From contig NZ_JALKBH010000004.1 of the NCBI RefSeq assembly GCF_023016115.1, positions 217,868 through 281,867 of the forward strand: DNA of 64,000 nt, given 5' to 3'. A program made the translations under genes and the position numbers. The notes under the pieces are model-generated. The model was not told the origin of the DNA, did not search any database, and was given only the letters and a program-made list of their open reading frames with translations. The stretch comes from Alcanivorax sp. S6407 (GTDB taxonomy: Bacteria > Pseudomonadota > Gammaproteobacteria > Pseudomonadales > Alcanivoracaceae). Below are positions 42,409 to 51,556 of this stretch, piece by piece; within the stretch, counting starts at the first letter, position 1, and each line of letters begins with the position of its first letter.

Positions 42409-45400
42409 TTACCAGGTCAGGTTGGCGCTGAGCAGGCCACCGTGGCTTTCGGTATCCCCACCAAAGCGCCCGCGGTATCCCAGCCATAATGAAAAGTCGT
42501 CAGTCATGAACCATTCCGCACCGACATTGGCCGCCAGCTGGGTGGCATCTTCATCCGCGCCGTACACGGTGAAGCCCTGGGCGGCGCCGGCAAAGCGGGC
42601 AGTCTGCTCGGTCTGGGTATCGCCAAACGGCTGTACCACCGCCAGCCCGCCCTGCGCGATCAACCAGTCATTGCCGATCACAAAGGCCCGGGACAGATCC
42701 GCCCCCAGCCAGGCTTCACCGCTGTTCAGTTCACTGTCGTCCACGCTCAGGCCGGCGATGCCGCCGCCGGTTTCGCTGAAGCTGTCCCGTTCGATGCGGG
42801 TCATGGCCAGCTGTACATAGGGGTGCAGGCCGTTTTCGCCCCAGGCCAGATCCCAGCCGGATTCCAGTGCCACACGCAGGGCATCCACGCTGCTGTCGGA
42901 TTCTGCCGGTGCGCCCAGCACGATGCGCTGCTGGGACACATCGCTGCTGCCGTAGCTCAGGTCGCCACGCAGGAACCAGGCACCCATGCTGCTCCAGCGT
43001 CCATAGAGGCCGGCAAACCAGGAAGAGACCTCGCCGTCCGCCTGACGGTCATCGTAATCCAGGGTGCCATCGGCGCTACCTGCCGCCATCCCCAGCAACC
43101 ATTGCTCGCCCTGACGATCCATCCCCAGCGCCAGCTGATCACCGCGGAAGGTGAAGGCCGCATTGCCGACATCATCCTGGCGGTCTTCTTCAAACCGGGA
43201 GGACTGGGCCTGCACCCAGACGCTGTTGCGCTGGCGCTGCTGAGCGTCGCCCGCAGCCTGTGCCGCCAGCGAAGTTGAATTGGCTGCCTGGGCGTAAACA
43301 TCCGACGGTGCCGCCAGCGCCTGCAATTGGCGGGACAGGCGCGCGTCCATGCCACCGCCGGAATGGCTGCCCACATTACGGCCACGCTGACGCATGCCGA
43401 TGGCGAAGCGTTGCTGCAACTGCTGCCCGGCGGTGAGGCCCGCCAGCAAACTGTCACCGCTGAATACCCGGAATGCCTCTGCTGCCTCCGTCTCGCTCAT
43501 CTGTACCACCTGTTGATACAGCGCATGGGCACTGACCATGCCGTCCACATTGTTGGCCACAGCGCGCTGGTTGTCGGTGAGCACCACGCTGGCAAAGGAC
43601 TGATCATTACGCAGCAGTTCCAGCGACACTGAATCCGTGGTGTAGGTCAGCGAAGGATCCAGGAACGCATAATTGGAGGTCACGCCATCAAACTGGCCGT
43701 TGATACCGCCGCCGGCATTGAGAAAGGTGTAGGCACTGAACGGCTGGTAGTCGCCATCGTTGCCCACATGCAACACCGAACCGGCCAGGTTAGCCTGGCC
43801 AGTGACATTGATCACATCGCCACTGTTGCTGGCCGGGTCCACTTCCAGTGCCAGCACACTGCCGCTGTTAAAGGTCAGATCACCATTAATGTTGAGGGTG
43901 CCGATGGAGTTGCCCGGCGCCAGGGTGCCGCCGGACAGCACTGTGGTGCTGCCCAGCGAACCACTGCCGCCCAACAGGCCGCCATCGTTCACGGTAAAGG
44001 CCACGCCATTCATGGCGCCGTTCACGAACATGCCACCGGCATTCACCGTGGCAGTGCCGGTCATGGAATGATCGGCAGAGAGAATATAATTGCCGGCACC
44101 GTTCTTGATCAGGTTGCCCGCGCCGGAAATAACGCCGTCGTAGAGATAGTCATTGCCGCGATTGATTTCCAGGGTGCCGGGAGAGGTGCCAGCAAAACGC
44201 ACATCCCCAACGATGGTGCCAGTGTTTCCTCCCGTTCCCAGAGTCAGTGTCGCACCGTGATTGAGCCTGGTCTGACCTGTAAAACCGGTGTGGTCTCCCG
44301 TCCAGACCACATTCGCATAGTTAATGAGATAACCCCCATTTCCCGAAATCACCCCATCATATTGAAGCGGCGCCGCCCCACCATTGGCAACAATTAGCGC
44401 CCCGGCTTCAATCAGGATATCCCCGGCAAAAGTATCCGCCGCCCCAAAAAGATTACCATCGAGAACATGCGTCAGCCCGGTGTAGGTTTGTTTGTTGCTC
44501 AATTGCGTAGAGGTCTCTAAATCCCAGGTAACGCTGCCGCTACCGCTGATTGTCCCCTCATAAGTACCCTCACTAGAGTAACCGTCAATCAACACATGAG
44601 CGTCGTTAAGAATATTGCCCTTCAGGTTATAGGTGTTTCCCTGCAGCGTGCCTTCCCGCACCCACCAGTCCTGCGCCCCTGAGCCCGTCAACGTCCAGGT
44701 GCTGGCACCGGTTTTTTCAAAACCTTCAAAACCCTGAAAGGTGCTTCCCACAGCATTCGTATCAAAGCTACCGTCAACATCGCCACCCAGCGCCAGTACA
44801 TCATTGCTGCCATTGGCCAGCACATTGCCGCCCAGGCTGTAGCCGCTTTCCAGGGTGAGGCGGTTGTCGCCACTGGCAAAGAGAATGGCGGTGGGCTGGT
44901 TGGCGCCGGGGTTCACGGTCCCGGCCAGGGTCACATCCAGATTGGCACCGTGGATGCCGTAGCCGCCGATACCATCGCTACCCTCCGTGCCGCCACTACC
45001 GCCCAGGCCACCGTCGCCGCCTGCGACCACCGCCCCGGAGTCCACGGTCAGGGTGCCACCATTGAGCGCCAGCACTCCGTAGCCGCCGTTACCGCCGTCA
45101 CCACCGATACCCTCAGCGCCGCCATCGCCCCCCTGGCCACCATTGCCGCCGGTATAGGTGATTGGCCCTGCCACCCCGCCCGCGAGCGTGACACTGGCGG
45201 CACCGTCCGTGAGCTCCACGCCCGCGCCACCGTCGCCGCCATGACCACCATTGCCGTAGTAATAATCCGAGCTGCCGCCGGCACCACCGTCACCCCCAGC
45301 AGTGGCCGCTGCGTGGATATGGCTGACATCGCCCAGCAACATACCGGCCCCGCCATTGCCACCATCGCCGCCGTGACTGAAGGGGCGTGAGGCGTTGCCC

Positions 45401-45978
45401 AGGGTCCCGGGCAAGTTATCAAAGGCAACCCCACCATCTGAAAAGGGGGAACCCAGGATGTTCTGGATCTGTAGATCCAGGAAGTTCTGGGCCCCCTGAA
45501 TTTCGAGCAGCCCACTGGCAGCGGAGGCACTCATCCCATACGGAGCAATGACCTGATCAATCTTTGCCGCCAAATTTTCCAGGGTCTCTCCGGTGTAAAT
45601 AGTGACAATGTGGGTCGTGCCGTCCACGGTGATAGAAAACTGATCACCGTTATCAATCGAGACCAGCGTCGTGAGATCCGTGTCATTCGAATCAATATTG
45701 ATATTGGTTGAAACGGCAACAGGCACACTTCCCGTATACACCAGACTGACGCCATCACCCCCATTGCCGCCATCATCAAACAGCCCGCCGTCACCACCAT
45801 CCTGCCCCTGCCCACCGGTCACACCGTCATGCCCGCTGCCATCGGTACCATCGGCCGCCGCGCTTGCTGCCCCCGGCAGCAGCAACAGGAACGCCAGCGC
45901 CGCCCCGAACGCGCACAGTATTTCTGCGCGAGCAGCGTGAGACTCGCCACCATGGTGACGTCGATTGAACAGAGACAT
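42409..45978 (-). CDS. Large glycine-rich autotransporter (type Va)
   Basis: An 1189-residue protein. The signal is AEILCAFGAALAFLLLLPGAASA (cleavage ~40). The early passenger (residues ~40-350) is full of GGDGGxGG turns, like PE_PGRS proteins, then GSNGDV-type beta-helix turns follow. Autotransporter-associated repeats (NAGGMFVNGAMNGVAFTVNDGGLLGGSGSLGS and LSGGTLAPGNSIGTLNINGDLTF, ~590-760) lead to a C-terminal beta-barrel (~900-1189) ending LSANLTW. No clear adhesin tripeptide is seen. It is secreted through its own barrel. It is divergent from an AraC regulator. Confidence 0.88.
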   Translation of the reverse strand: MSLFNRRHHGGESHAARAEILCAFGAALAFLLLLPGAASAAADGTDGSGHDGVTGGQGQDGGDGGLFDDGGNGGDGVSLVYTGSVPVAVSTNINIDSNDTDLTTLVSIDNGDQFSITVDGTTHIVTIYTGETLENLAAKIDQVIAPYGMSASAASGLLEIQGAQNFLDLQIQNILGSPFSDGGVAFDNLPGTLGNASRPFSHGGDGGNGGAGMLLGDVSHIHAAATAGGDGGAGGSSDYYYGNGGHGGDGGAGVELTDGAASVTLAGGVAGPITYTGGNGGQGGDGGAEGIGGDGGNGGYGVLALNGGTLTVDSGAVVAGGDGGLGGSGGTEGSDGIGGYGIHGANLDVTLAGTVNPGANQPTAILFASGDNRLTLESGYSLGGNVLANGSNDVLALGGDVDGSFDTNAVGSTFQGFEGFEKTGASTWTLTGSGAQDWWVREGTLQGNTYNLKGNILNDAHVLIDGYSSEGTYEGTISGSGSVTWDLETSTQLSNKQTYTGLTHVLDGNLFGAADTFAGDILIEAGALIVANGGAAPLQYDGVISGNGGYLINYANVVWTGDHTGFTGQTRLNHGATLTLGTGGNTGTIVGDVRFAGTSPGTLEINRGNDYLYDGVISGAGNLIKNGAGNYILSADHSMTGTATVNAGGMFVNGAMNGVAFTVNDGGLLGGSGSLGSTTVLSGGTLAPGNSIGTLNINGDLTFNSGSVLALEVDPASNSGDVINVTGQANLAGSVLHVGNDGDYQPFSAYTFLNAGGGINGQFDGVTSNYAFLDPSLTYTTDSVSLELLRNDQSFASVVLTDNQRAVANNVDGMVSAHALYQQVVQMSETEAAEAFRVFSGDSLLAGLTAGQQLQQRFAIGMRQRGRNVGSHSGGGMDARLSRQLQALAAPSDVYAQAANSTSLAAQAAGDAQQRQRNSVWVQAQSSRFEEDRQDDVGNAAFTFRGDQLALGMDRQGEQWLLGMAAGSADGTLDYDDRQADGEVSSWFAGLYGRWSSMGAWFLRGDLSYGSSDVSQQRIVLGAPAESDSSVDALRVALESGWDLAWGENGLHPYVQLAMTRIERDSFSETGGGIAGLSVDDSELNSGEAWLGADLSRAFVIGNDWLIAQGGLAVVQPFGDTQTEQTARFAGAAQGFTVYGADEDATQLAANVGAEWFMTDDFSLWLGYRGRFGGDTESHGGLLSANLTW

Positions 45979-46057
45979 GACCTACCCCGACATGATTTTT
46001 TTGATTCTGCGCTGTAGGGTAGAGAGCGGCTTGAGCGAGAACCACTTCTCACTTATG

Positions 46058-46089
46058 TCATTTTCCGGGGTTTTATCATTTTTCCGGGG
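46058..46089. promoter_or_regulatory. AraC-type direct repeat in the shared promoter
   Basis: TCATTTTCCGGGG (46058-46070) and TCATTTTTCCGGGG (46076-46089) are direct repeats 18-19 bp apart, between the divergent autotransporter and araC genes. Direct repeats about two turns apart are the usual AraC-family layout. Confidence 0.6.
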
Positions 46090-46126
46090 CACTCATTCTT
46101 TTTGGTGACATCAGGCCATTTTCATT

Positions 46127-47086
46127 ATGGATAATCACGACAACAACGAGACACCATCCCGCCTGGTGGTAGCCCATATGAATGGAGGCCAGGCCATTGA
46201 CCTGCCCGGTATTCGCGGACGGATGGAGCGGCTGGAATTTGCCAGCGGCATGGTGCTGTACCGCATGGAATACGAAGCCCTGGATGACTGCCATGTACAG
46301 GTACAGAACAGTTTCAGTGAGCCCTGGATCGGCTCCGCCATGCACCTGCAGGGCCACTCGGAATTAAGTCACCCCAATGGCAACACCTTCAGCCTGAGCA
46401 ACGATTCCGCCTTGCTGATGCGTGTGGATCCATCAGGCAGCCGCTTCCGGTTGTTCAAGGGGCAACTGATACGCCATGTGGGCGTGGCGTCCACACTCGC
46501 GCCCTTGCTGGAACGCTTTGGTGGTGAACTGCCGGAAAAGTTATCGCTTTTTCGCGACGAAAATTTTGGTGAGATTCAGATTGGCCAGTCGTTTTCCCCC
46601 AGCAGCCGTTTACGGCAACTGGGCGGCAACCTGTTTGATCACAATGCTCGCGGCACTGCCCGCATGCTGAAACTGGAAGGCATCGCCAATCTTTTTCTGG
46701 CAGAAATCATCGAGCTGTTCTGTGATAACAATTTCAATGAAGACCGCATTATTGTCTGGGAGAAGCAGGCGCTGACCGACATCACCCGCCACATCGAAAG
46801 CCACCTTCACGATGACCTTTCCCTCACCCGCCTGGCCAACCAGGCCGGCATGACGGAAAACCGGCTGGATCAGTTATTCCGGCAGAAGTTTCACCTCAGC
46901 TGCGCCGAGTATGTACGCAACGAAAGAATGACCGCCGCCAACCGCTGGCTGGAAAACGGCGAATTGTCAGTGAAGGACGTGAGCGAAAAAGTGGGCTACA
47001 GCCACGTCAGCAACTTCTCCCGCGCCTACCGCGCCCGCTTCGGCGAAACGCCAGCCAGAACCCTGCGGCGCGCCAGCAACGATTAA
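46127..47086 (+). CDS. AraC-family regulator, divergent from the autotransporter
   Basis: A 319-residue regulator. The N-terminal ~205 residues are a sensing domain without a clear sugar-binding pattern. The C-terminal part has two helix-turn-helices (residues ~220-310: DLSLTRLANQAGMTENRLDQLFRQKFHLSCAEYVRNERMTAANRWLENGELSVKDVSEKVGYSHVSNFSRAYRARFGETP). The ATG at 46127 has no strong ribosome site. Its position implies control of the autotransporter-OmpA operon, probably through the direct repeats between them. Confidence 0.88.
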   Translation: MDNHDNNETPSRLVVAHMNGGQAIDLPGIRGRMERLEFASGMVLYRMEYEALDDCHVQVQNSFSEPWIGSAMHLQGHSELSHPNGNTFSLSNDSALLMRVDPSGSRFRLFKGQLIRHVGVASTLAPLLERFGGELPEKLSLFRDENFGEIQIGQSFSPSSRLRQLGGNLFDHNARGTARMLKLEGIANLFLAEIIELFCDNNFNEDRIIVWEKQALTDITRHIESHLHDDLSLTRLANQAGMTENRLDQLFRQKFHLSCAEYVRNERMTAANRWLENGELSVKDVSEKVGYSHVSNFSRAYRARFGETPARTLRRASND

Positions 47087-47101
47087 CCGCCTCCCCTTTC
47101 C

Positions 47102-47383
47102 GTAGGAGCGTCGCTCGCGGCGCGATTCAAGCATTGCAGTCCGCCCTGAGTGAAATCGCTGTCTGGTGGGAGATTCAGCTTGCTGAACGAAGGTTCTGAC
47201 GGCACCCCCTGATCCAAGACTGCATTCGTTCAGCAAGCTGAACGTCCCACACGAAGAATAAAGGCGGTTTTACCACAGAGGGCACAGAGTAAAACAACGG
47301 GTTTTCTCTGTGGACTCTGTGATCTCAGTGGAGAGAATGCTTTTATTCCTGGTCCGGAATCGCGCCGCGAGCGACGCTCCTAC
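47102..47383. repeat. Nested inverted repeats between araC and acyl-CoA dehydrogenase genes
   Basis: The outer arms (47102-47128 and 47357-47383) are a perfect 27-bp inverted repeat of the form GTAGGAGCGTCGCTCGCGGC. Inside lie TGGGAGATTCAGCTTGCTGA (47167-47191) and its inverse (47225-47249, 23/25 matches). Inside-adjacent is a facing nonamer pair (47271-47289 and 47306-47331). About 280 bp hold three nested or adjacent hairpins and no gene. Confidence 0.75.
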
Positions 47384-47431
47384 AGAACGGTCTTTGCTGT
47401 GAGCCATTCCTGTTAATCCGCGATGAACCAC

Positions 47432-47462
47432 AAAAAAAGCCCCGCGAATGCGGGGCTTTTTT
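47432..47462. terminator. Bidirectional terminator before the acyl-CoA dehydrogenase end
   Basis: AAAAAAAGCCCCGCGAATGC/GGGGCTTTTTT hairpin, the same design as 39741. A heptad-period run (GCGTGATGCCTGTTGCGTGA, 47465-47498) lies between it and the dehydrogenase stop. Confidence 0.88.
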
Positions 47463-47507
47463 AGCGTGATGCCTGTTGCGTGAAGCGTATTGCAGTCGCG
47501 GAGCGAC

Positions 47508-48707
47508 TTACACTCCCCACTTGAAGAAGTCGCGCTTCTCTTTCAGGTAGAAGCGGGACAGCACCATCTTGTGCACCTCGCTGGCGCCGTCGACCAGACG
47601 CGCCTGACGGGCGTAGCGGTAGATCCACTCCAGCAGGGTGTCCTTGGAGTAACCGCGGGCACCGCACAGCTGGATGGCGGTATCCGCTGCCTTGTGCAGG
47701 GTGTCGGCCACGTGGATTTTCGCCATGGAAATTTCTTTCTTGGCAAAGTCACCCTGGTCCAGCATCCAGGCAGCCTGCATGGTCAGCAGACGACCCACTT
47801 CGATTTCCTTGGCCACGTCACCCAGCATCCACTGCACACCTTCGTGCTCGGCCAGGGTGATACCGAAGCTCATGCGGTTTTCCACATAACCGGCGGCTTC
47901 TTCCATGCAACGCTTGGCCAGACCCAGCCAGCGCATGCAGTGAGTCAGACGCGCGGTACCGAGACGGATCTGGGTAATCTTCAGACCATCGCCCACGTTC
48001 AGCAGACGGTTTTCGTCAGGAATCACCAGGCCATCGAACTTCAGTTCACAGTGACCACCGTGCTCTTCCGGGCCCATGATCGGGATACGACGGACGATTT
48101 CCCAGCCGGGCTGGTCGGCATCGAACAGGAAAGCGGTAAGGCCCTTGCGCGGATCATCGCTGGTCTTGGCAATCAGGATGAAGGTCTGCGCACCTTCGGC
48201 GCCGGTGATGAACCACTTGCGACCGTTGATAACCCAGTTGTCACCCTCTTTGGTGGCGGTGGTGTAGGTCAGGGACGGATCGGAACCACAGCCCCCATCA
48301 GGCTCGGTCATGGCGAAGGCGGAACGCACCTTGCCCTCGATCAGCGGTTGCAACCAACGCTCTTTCTGCTCGTCGTTGAGCACCTTGTTGAGCATGATCA
48401 TAGTGCCGTCATCCGGCGGCGCACAGTTGAACACTACCGGGCCGAACGGGCTGCGGGCGGCTTCTTCGTAGAGCACCGCCATACCGGCAACACCCACATC
48501 CAGACCACCACGCTCTTTCGGCAGCTGAAAACCCCACAGGCCTTGTGCACGTGCCTTTTCACGCAGTGCATCGACCACGCTTTCCTTGAAGTTTTCGTGC
48601 TCGTCGTAGTTGGCCTTGTCTTTCTCCATCGGCATGACTTCGGCTTCAACAAAAGCCGCCACACGCTGACGCAGGTCTTCCAGTTCCGGGCTCAGGGAAA
48701 AATCCAT
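47508..48707 (-). CDS. Acyl-CoA dehydrogenase
   Basis: A 399-residue flavoenzyme with the three ACAD regions: N-terminal helices, the middle beta domain (FAMTEPDGGCGSDPSLTYTTATKEGDNWVINGRKWFITGA, ~130-170) and C-terminal helices (residues ~240-399). QLCGARGYSKDTLLEWIYRYARQARLVDGASEVHKMVLSR carries the C-terminal FAD and acyl contact motifs. The body resembles the ACAD10/11 group used for longer or hydroxylated acyl chains. GGGGASE... places a Glu near residue 378. It introduces the alpha-beta double bond of beta-oxidation. An SDR gene lies 34 bp upstream, so both may be one operon. Confidence 0.9.
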   Translation of the reverse strand: MDFSLSPELEDLRQRVAAFVEAEVMPMEKDKANYDEHENFKESVVDALREKARAQGLWGFQLPKERGGLDVGVAGMAVLYEEAARSPFGPVVFNCAPPDDGTMIMLNKVLNDEQKERWLQPLIEGKVRSAFAMTEPDGGCGSDPSLTYTTATKEGDNWVINGRKWFITGAEGAQTFILIAKTSDDPRKGLTAFLFDADQPGWEIVRRIPIMGPEEHGGHCELKFDGLVIPDENRLLNVGDGLKITQIRLGTARLTHCMRWLGLAKRCMEEAAGYVENRMSFGITLAEHEGVQWMLGDVAKEIEVGRLLTMQAAWMLDQGDFAKKEISMAKIHVADTLHKAADTAIQLCGARGYSKDTLLEWIYRYARQARLVDGASEVHKMVLSRFYLKEKRDFFKWGV

Positions 48708-48740
48708 GATCTGTCCTCGGTGAATTCGGTTAGCAGATTT

Positions 48741-49496
48741 TTAAAGGGTATTGCATAGATGCGCGCCATCCACGGCGATGATGGCACCGCTCATGTAGGA
48801 CGAGGCATCAGAGGCCAGCAGCAACAGCGGGCCCACCAGTTCATCGATCTGCCCCAGGCGACGGAACGGAATGCGCTTGAGCATTTTTTCCGCCTGCGGG
48901 CTGTTGAAGAAATCCGCGTTGATATCGGTTTCCACGTAGCCTGGGCAGATGGCGTTGCAACGAATGTTGTAACGGGCACAGTCCAGCGCCAGGGATTTGG
49001 TCAGCTGCACCACCGCGGCCTTGGAAGCGGTGTACGGCGCCACTCGGCCACCCACACGCAGGCCCAGGATGGAGGCGATGTTGACGATGCTGCCGGGACG
49101 GTTGTCGCGCTTCCACTGCTGGATAGCGAACTTGGATACTGCCCACACGCCTTTCAGGTTGGTATCCACCACTCGATCCCATTCTTCTTCAGGGATGTTC
49201 TCGGTGGGGCCTTCCTGGGAGATACCGGCGTTGTTCACCACCACGTCCAGGGCAGGCATGTCGGCAAAGGCCGCTTCCACGCTGGCGTGATCGCTTACGT
49301 CCATGGGCACCACGATGGCTTCACGGCCCAGGGCACGCACGGCGTTGGCGGTGTCTTCGAGTTTTTCCACGCGGCGGGCGGCCAGCACCACATCCGCGCC
49401 TTCTTCGGCCAGCGCCTTGGCAAAGTGGGCGCCAAAGCCGCTTGAGGCACCGGTGATCAGAATACGCTTACCGGCAACACTGAATCGCTGAGTCAT
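48741..49496 (-). CDS. Short-chain dehydrogenase/reductase, NAD(P)-dependent
   Basis: A 251-residue classical SDR. Residues 15-22 (TGASSGFG) bind the coenzyme, and NNAG (88-91) lies on the fourth strand. The catalytic tetrad is N113, S142, Y155 and K159 (APYTASKAAV). The C-terminal part ends with SYMSGAIIAVDGAHLCNTL. FabG-like enzymes reduce 3-keto or oxidise hydroxyacyl groups, a plausible partner of the acyl-CoA dehydrogenase next to it. Exact substrate is inference. Confidence 0.88.
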   Translation of the reverse strand: MTQRFSVAGKRILITGASSGFGAHFAKALAEEGADVVLAARRVEKLEDTANAVRALGREAIVVPMDVSDHASVEAAFADMPALDVVVNNAGISQEGPTENIPEEEWDRVVDTNLKGVWAVSKFAIQQWKRDNRPGSIVNIASILGLRVGGRVAPYTASKAAVVQLTKSLALDCARYNIRCNAICPGYVETDINADFFNSPQAEKMLKRIPFRRLGQIDELVGPLLLLASDASSYMSGAIIAVDGAHLCNTL

Positions 49497-49561
49497 AAGG
49501 CTCTCCTTCTTGATGGGGAGAACCTACCCAGCAGAGGACCTTTGAACAAGGACGAAAACGC

Positions 49562-50050
49562 TCAGGAGGCTGATGCCAGCAGTAAGGACAGGGCATGGCG
49601 GGTGTCCGGGGTGGCGCCGGGCAAGGCCAGCGCCTGCCGGGCCGGCAGCCAGTCGATGGCCACCACTTCGTCGCTCAGCGACACCGCCTCCGGGCACACT
49701 CGCACCGACGCCAACGCCCCCCACACCCGGTGATGGGGATTGGCAAACCAGAACCACTGCCAGCGGGAGAACTGGCGGCGCAACCCAAGTTCTTCATGCA
49801 GTTCACGGCTCAGCCCCTGGGCCACGGATTCGTCCGGGCGCATCACCCCGCCGGCGGCCAGATCCCAGCCACCGGGGTAGAAATGCTTGTCCGCCGCCCG
49901 CTGCTGAACACACACCCGCCCGGCCAGATCCTGCACCACCACATAGGAAGCACGGTGAATCAGTCGGTCACGCTGCATACGGCCACGCTGACAACTGCCA
50001 CGGGGATGGTTATGCCGGGACACCAGCAGGACAGGTTCGTGATTGCTCAT
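49562..50050 (-). CDS. Nudix hydrolase (YfcD/IDI-like)
   Basis: A 162-residue Nudix enzyme. The Nudix box is GGVMRPDESVAQGLSRELHEELGL (residues ~70-93), with the metal-binding R-E-x-x-E-E core intact. The HRASYVVVQDLAGRVCVQQRAADKHFYPGGWDLAAGG segment fits the YfcD/isopentenyl isomerase-like branch. Nudix enzymes clip nucleoside diphosphate derivatives. No isopentenyl or ADP-ribose neighbour fixes the substrate. There is no clear ribosome site before the ATG. Confidence 0.82.
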   Translation of the reverse strand: MSNHEPVLLVSRHNHPRGSCQRGRMQRDRLIHRASYVVVQDLAGRVCVQQRAADKHFYPGGWDLAAGGVMRPDESVAQGLSRELHEELGLRRQFSRWQWFWFANPHHRVWGALASVRVCPEAVSLSDEVVAIDWLPARQALALPGATPDTRHALSLLLASAS

Positions 50051-50117
50051 GGGCTGTTGTTATTCAGCAATGCGGACCGGCAACAGTAGCGGCATGGGCA
50101 GGGGATTGCCAGATGGT

Positions 50118-50338
50118 TGTAGGAGAGCCAACTTGTTGGCCGAACAGGTGTTGAGTGGCAAGTTACAAGTTTCAATTTACAAGGCGCGTGATGGCTCGCT
50201 GCCGAATTCATGGCCATGCCCGCGATCAAGCCTGAATTGCGGCGATGACCTGGATATAACGAAAGGCTGCCCCGCGTTGAAACTTGTAACTTGAAACTTG
50301 CTTGGCGCCTGTTCGGCCAACAAGTTGGCTCTCCTACA
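50118..50338. repeat. Double-nested inverted element (outer 31-bp arms, inner heptads)
   Basis: The outer arms (50118-50148 and 50308-50338) are a perfect 31-bp inverted repeat that begins TGTAGGAGAGCCAACTTGTT and includes a GGCCGAACAGG tail. The inner facing heptads are GCAAGTT ACAAGTT TCAATTT ACAAGGC (50158-50187) and GTTGAAA CTTGTAA CTTGAAA CTTGCTT (50275-50304). The central ~85 bp have no gene. The element is about 220 bp long. Confidence 0.8.
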
Positions 50339-50390
50339 GAAACCGTCGGCCATTACAGGTGCTCGGGCTCTTGCTGAAAAGCGGTGAGAC

Positions 50391-51437
50391 TTACGGCTGG
50401 AAATAACTCGGCGGGTGGCCGGTCCACTTGCGGAAGGCGCGGGCGAAATTGCTCGGGTCGGCATAACCGAGACGGTTGGCTACCTGCTGTACGGTAATGT
50501 TCGCCTGCAGATAGCCCATGGCCTTGGTCATGCGCACTTCTTCCAGCAGTGAGCGGTAACTCACATCCAGCGCATTGAGATAACGGCGCAGGGTCCGTGA
50601 GGTCACATGGAAGTTACTGGCCAGCTGCTCCAGGCTCGGCAGCATGCCTTCCGCCTGCATCAGACGGGCACGCACCCGGCTGGCCCAGTCCTGATCCGCT
50701 TCCAGCCGTTGCAGTTCTTCCTCGCATTTCTGCGCGGCCATCTGCCGGGAGGCCGGATCAGACAGAGTGAAAGGCTCATTCAACAGCCGGGTCGGCAGAC
50801 GCAGTGCCGCCACCTCGGCACCAAACTCCACCGGCATGCCCAGCAGCTCATCGTAAAGATGGGCATGCTCTGGCGCCGGATACGGTAGCTCCAGCACCGC
50901 GCCCTGAAAACGGTCACCCAGCAGATAGCGGATACCACCGACCACCGCTGCCACCACCACTTCCAGGTAGGTCTCGCGGATATCGCCCAGCGGCATGCTT
51001 TCGATCAGGCAGAAGCGCACCCCGCTGCTCACCGGCTCGATGCGCGGCACACACAGGCGGGTACGGGTACGGAAATAGCGTTCCAGCAGACGCAGGGCAT
51101 CGCCCAGATCGGCACTGCTGATGGCCGCATAGCCCAGCAGGCCGTGGGCGGTCAGGGTCAGCTGCTGGCCCAGCTTCAACCCCAGGGCCGGATTACCGGT
51201 CATGTCGCGGGCGCCCACCATCACCCGGCGGAACTGCTCGAAACGCAGCGCCGGCTCCGGGTTGTAAACATCCTCCTTGCTCAGACCGACACGGTTCAGC
51301 AGGCGAGAGGTATCAATACCCAACTCACCAATCAGCTCCACCAGATTACGGACATAGTTGACCGGGACCGGGGAGCGGCCTGTGCCAGGATCCAGCTGTA
51401 CGAAACGTTCGCGACTCATAACGTCATTATACGCCAT
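50391..51437 (-). CDS. AraC-family regulator with arabinose-type N-domain, beside the desaturase
   Basis: A 348-residue regulator. The N-terminal domain (residues ~25-235) is of the AraC_binding/PF12625 type seen in OruR and ArgR-like proteins. The C-terminal double helix-turn-helix (LPSLEQLASNFHVTSRTLRRYLNALDVSYRSLLEEVRMTKAMGYLQANITVQQVANRLGYADPSNFARAFRKWTGHPPSYFQP, ~265-348) is complete. AGGGGTG precedes the ATG. It is divergent from a fatty-acid desaturase and probably controls it; the ligand may be a fatty acid (inference). Confidence 0.88.
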   Translation of the reverse strand: MAYNDVMSRERFVQLDPGTGRSPVPVNYVRNLVELIGELGIDTSRLLNRVGLSKEDVYNPEPALRFEQFRRVMVGARDMTGNPALGLKLGQQLTLTAHGLLGYAAISSADLGDALRLLERYFRTRTRLCVPRIEPVSSGVRFCLIESMPLGDIRETYLEVVVAAVVGGIRYLLGDRFQGAVLELPYPAPEHAHLYDELLGMPVEFGAEVAALRLPTRLLNEPFTLSDPASRQMAAQKCEEELQRLEADQDWASRVRARLMQAEGMLPSLEQLASNFHVTSRTLRRYLNALDVSYRSLLEEVRMTKAMGYLQANITVQQVANRLGYADPSNFARAFRKWTGHPPSYFQP

Positions 51438-51556
51438 ATTTCACCCCTGTCCGAAAATGACCGACCAGTGGCCATCCCTGCACTTCGACAGCACACACTT
51501 GTTCACCAGAATGCGCGTCATCAGACAAGACTCGGCATAAATGCCAAGGACACAAC

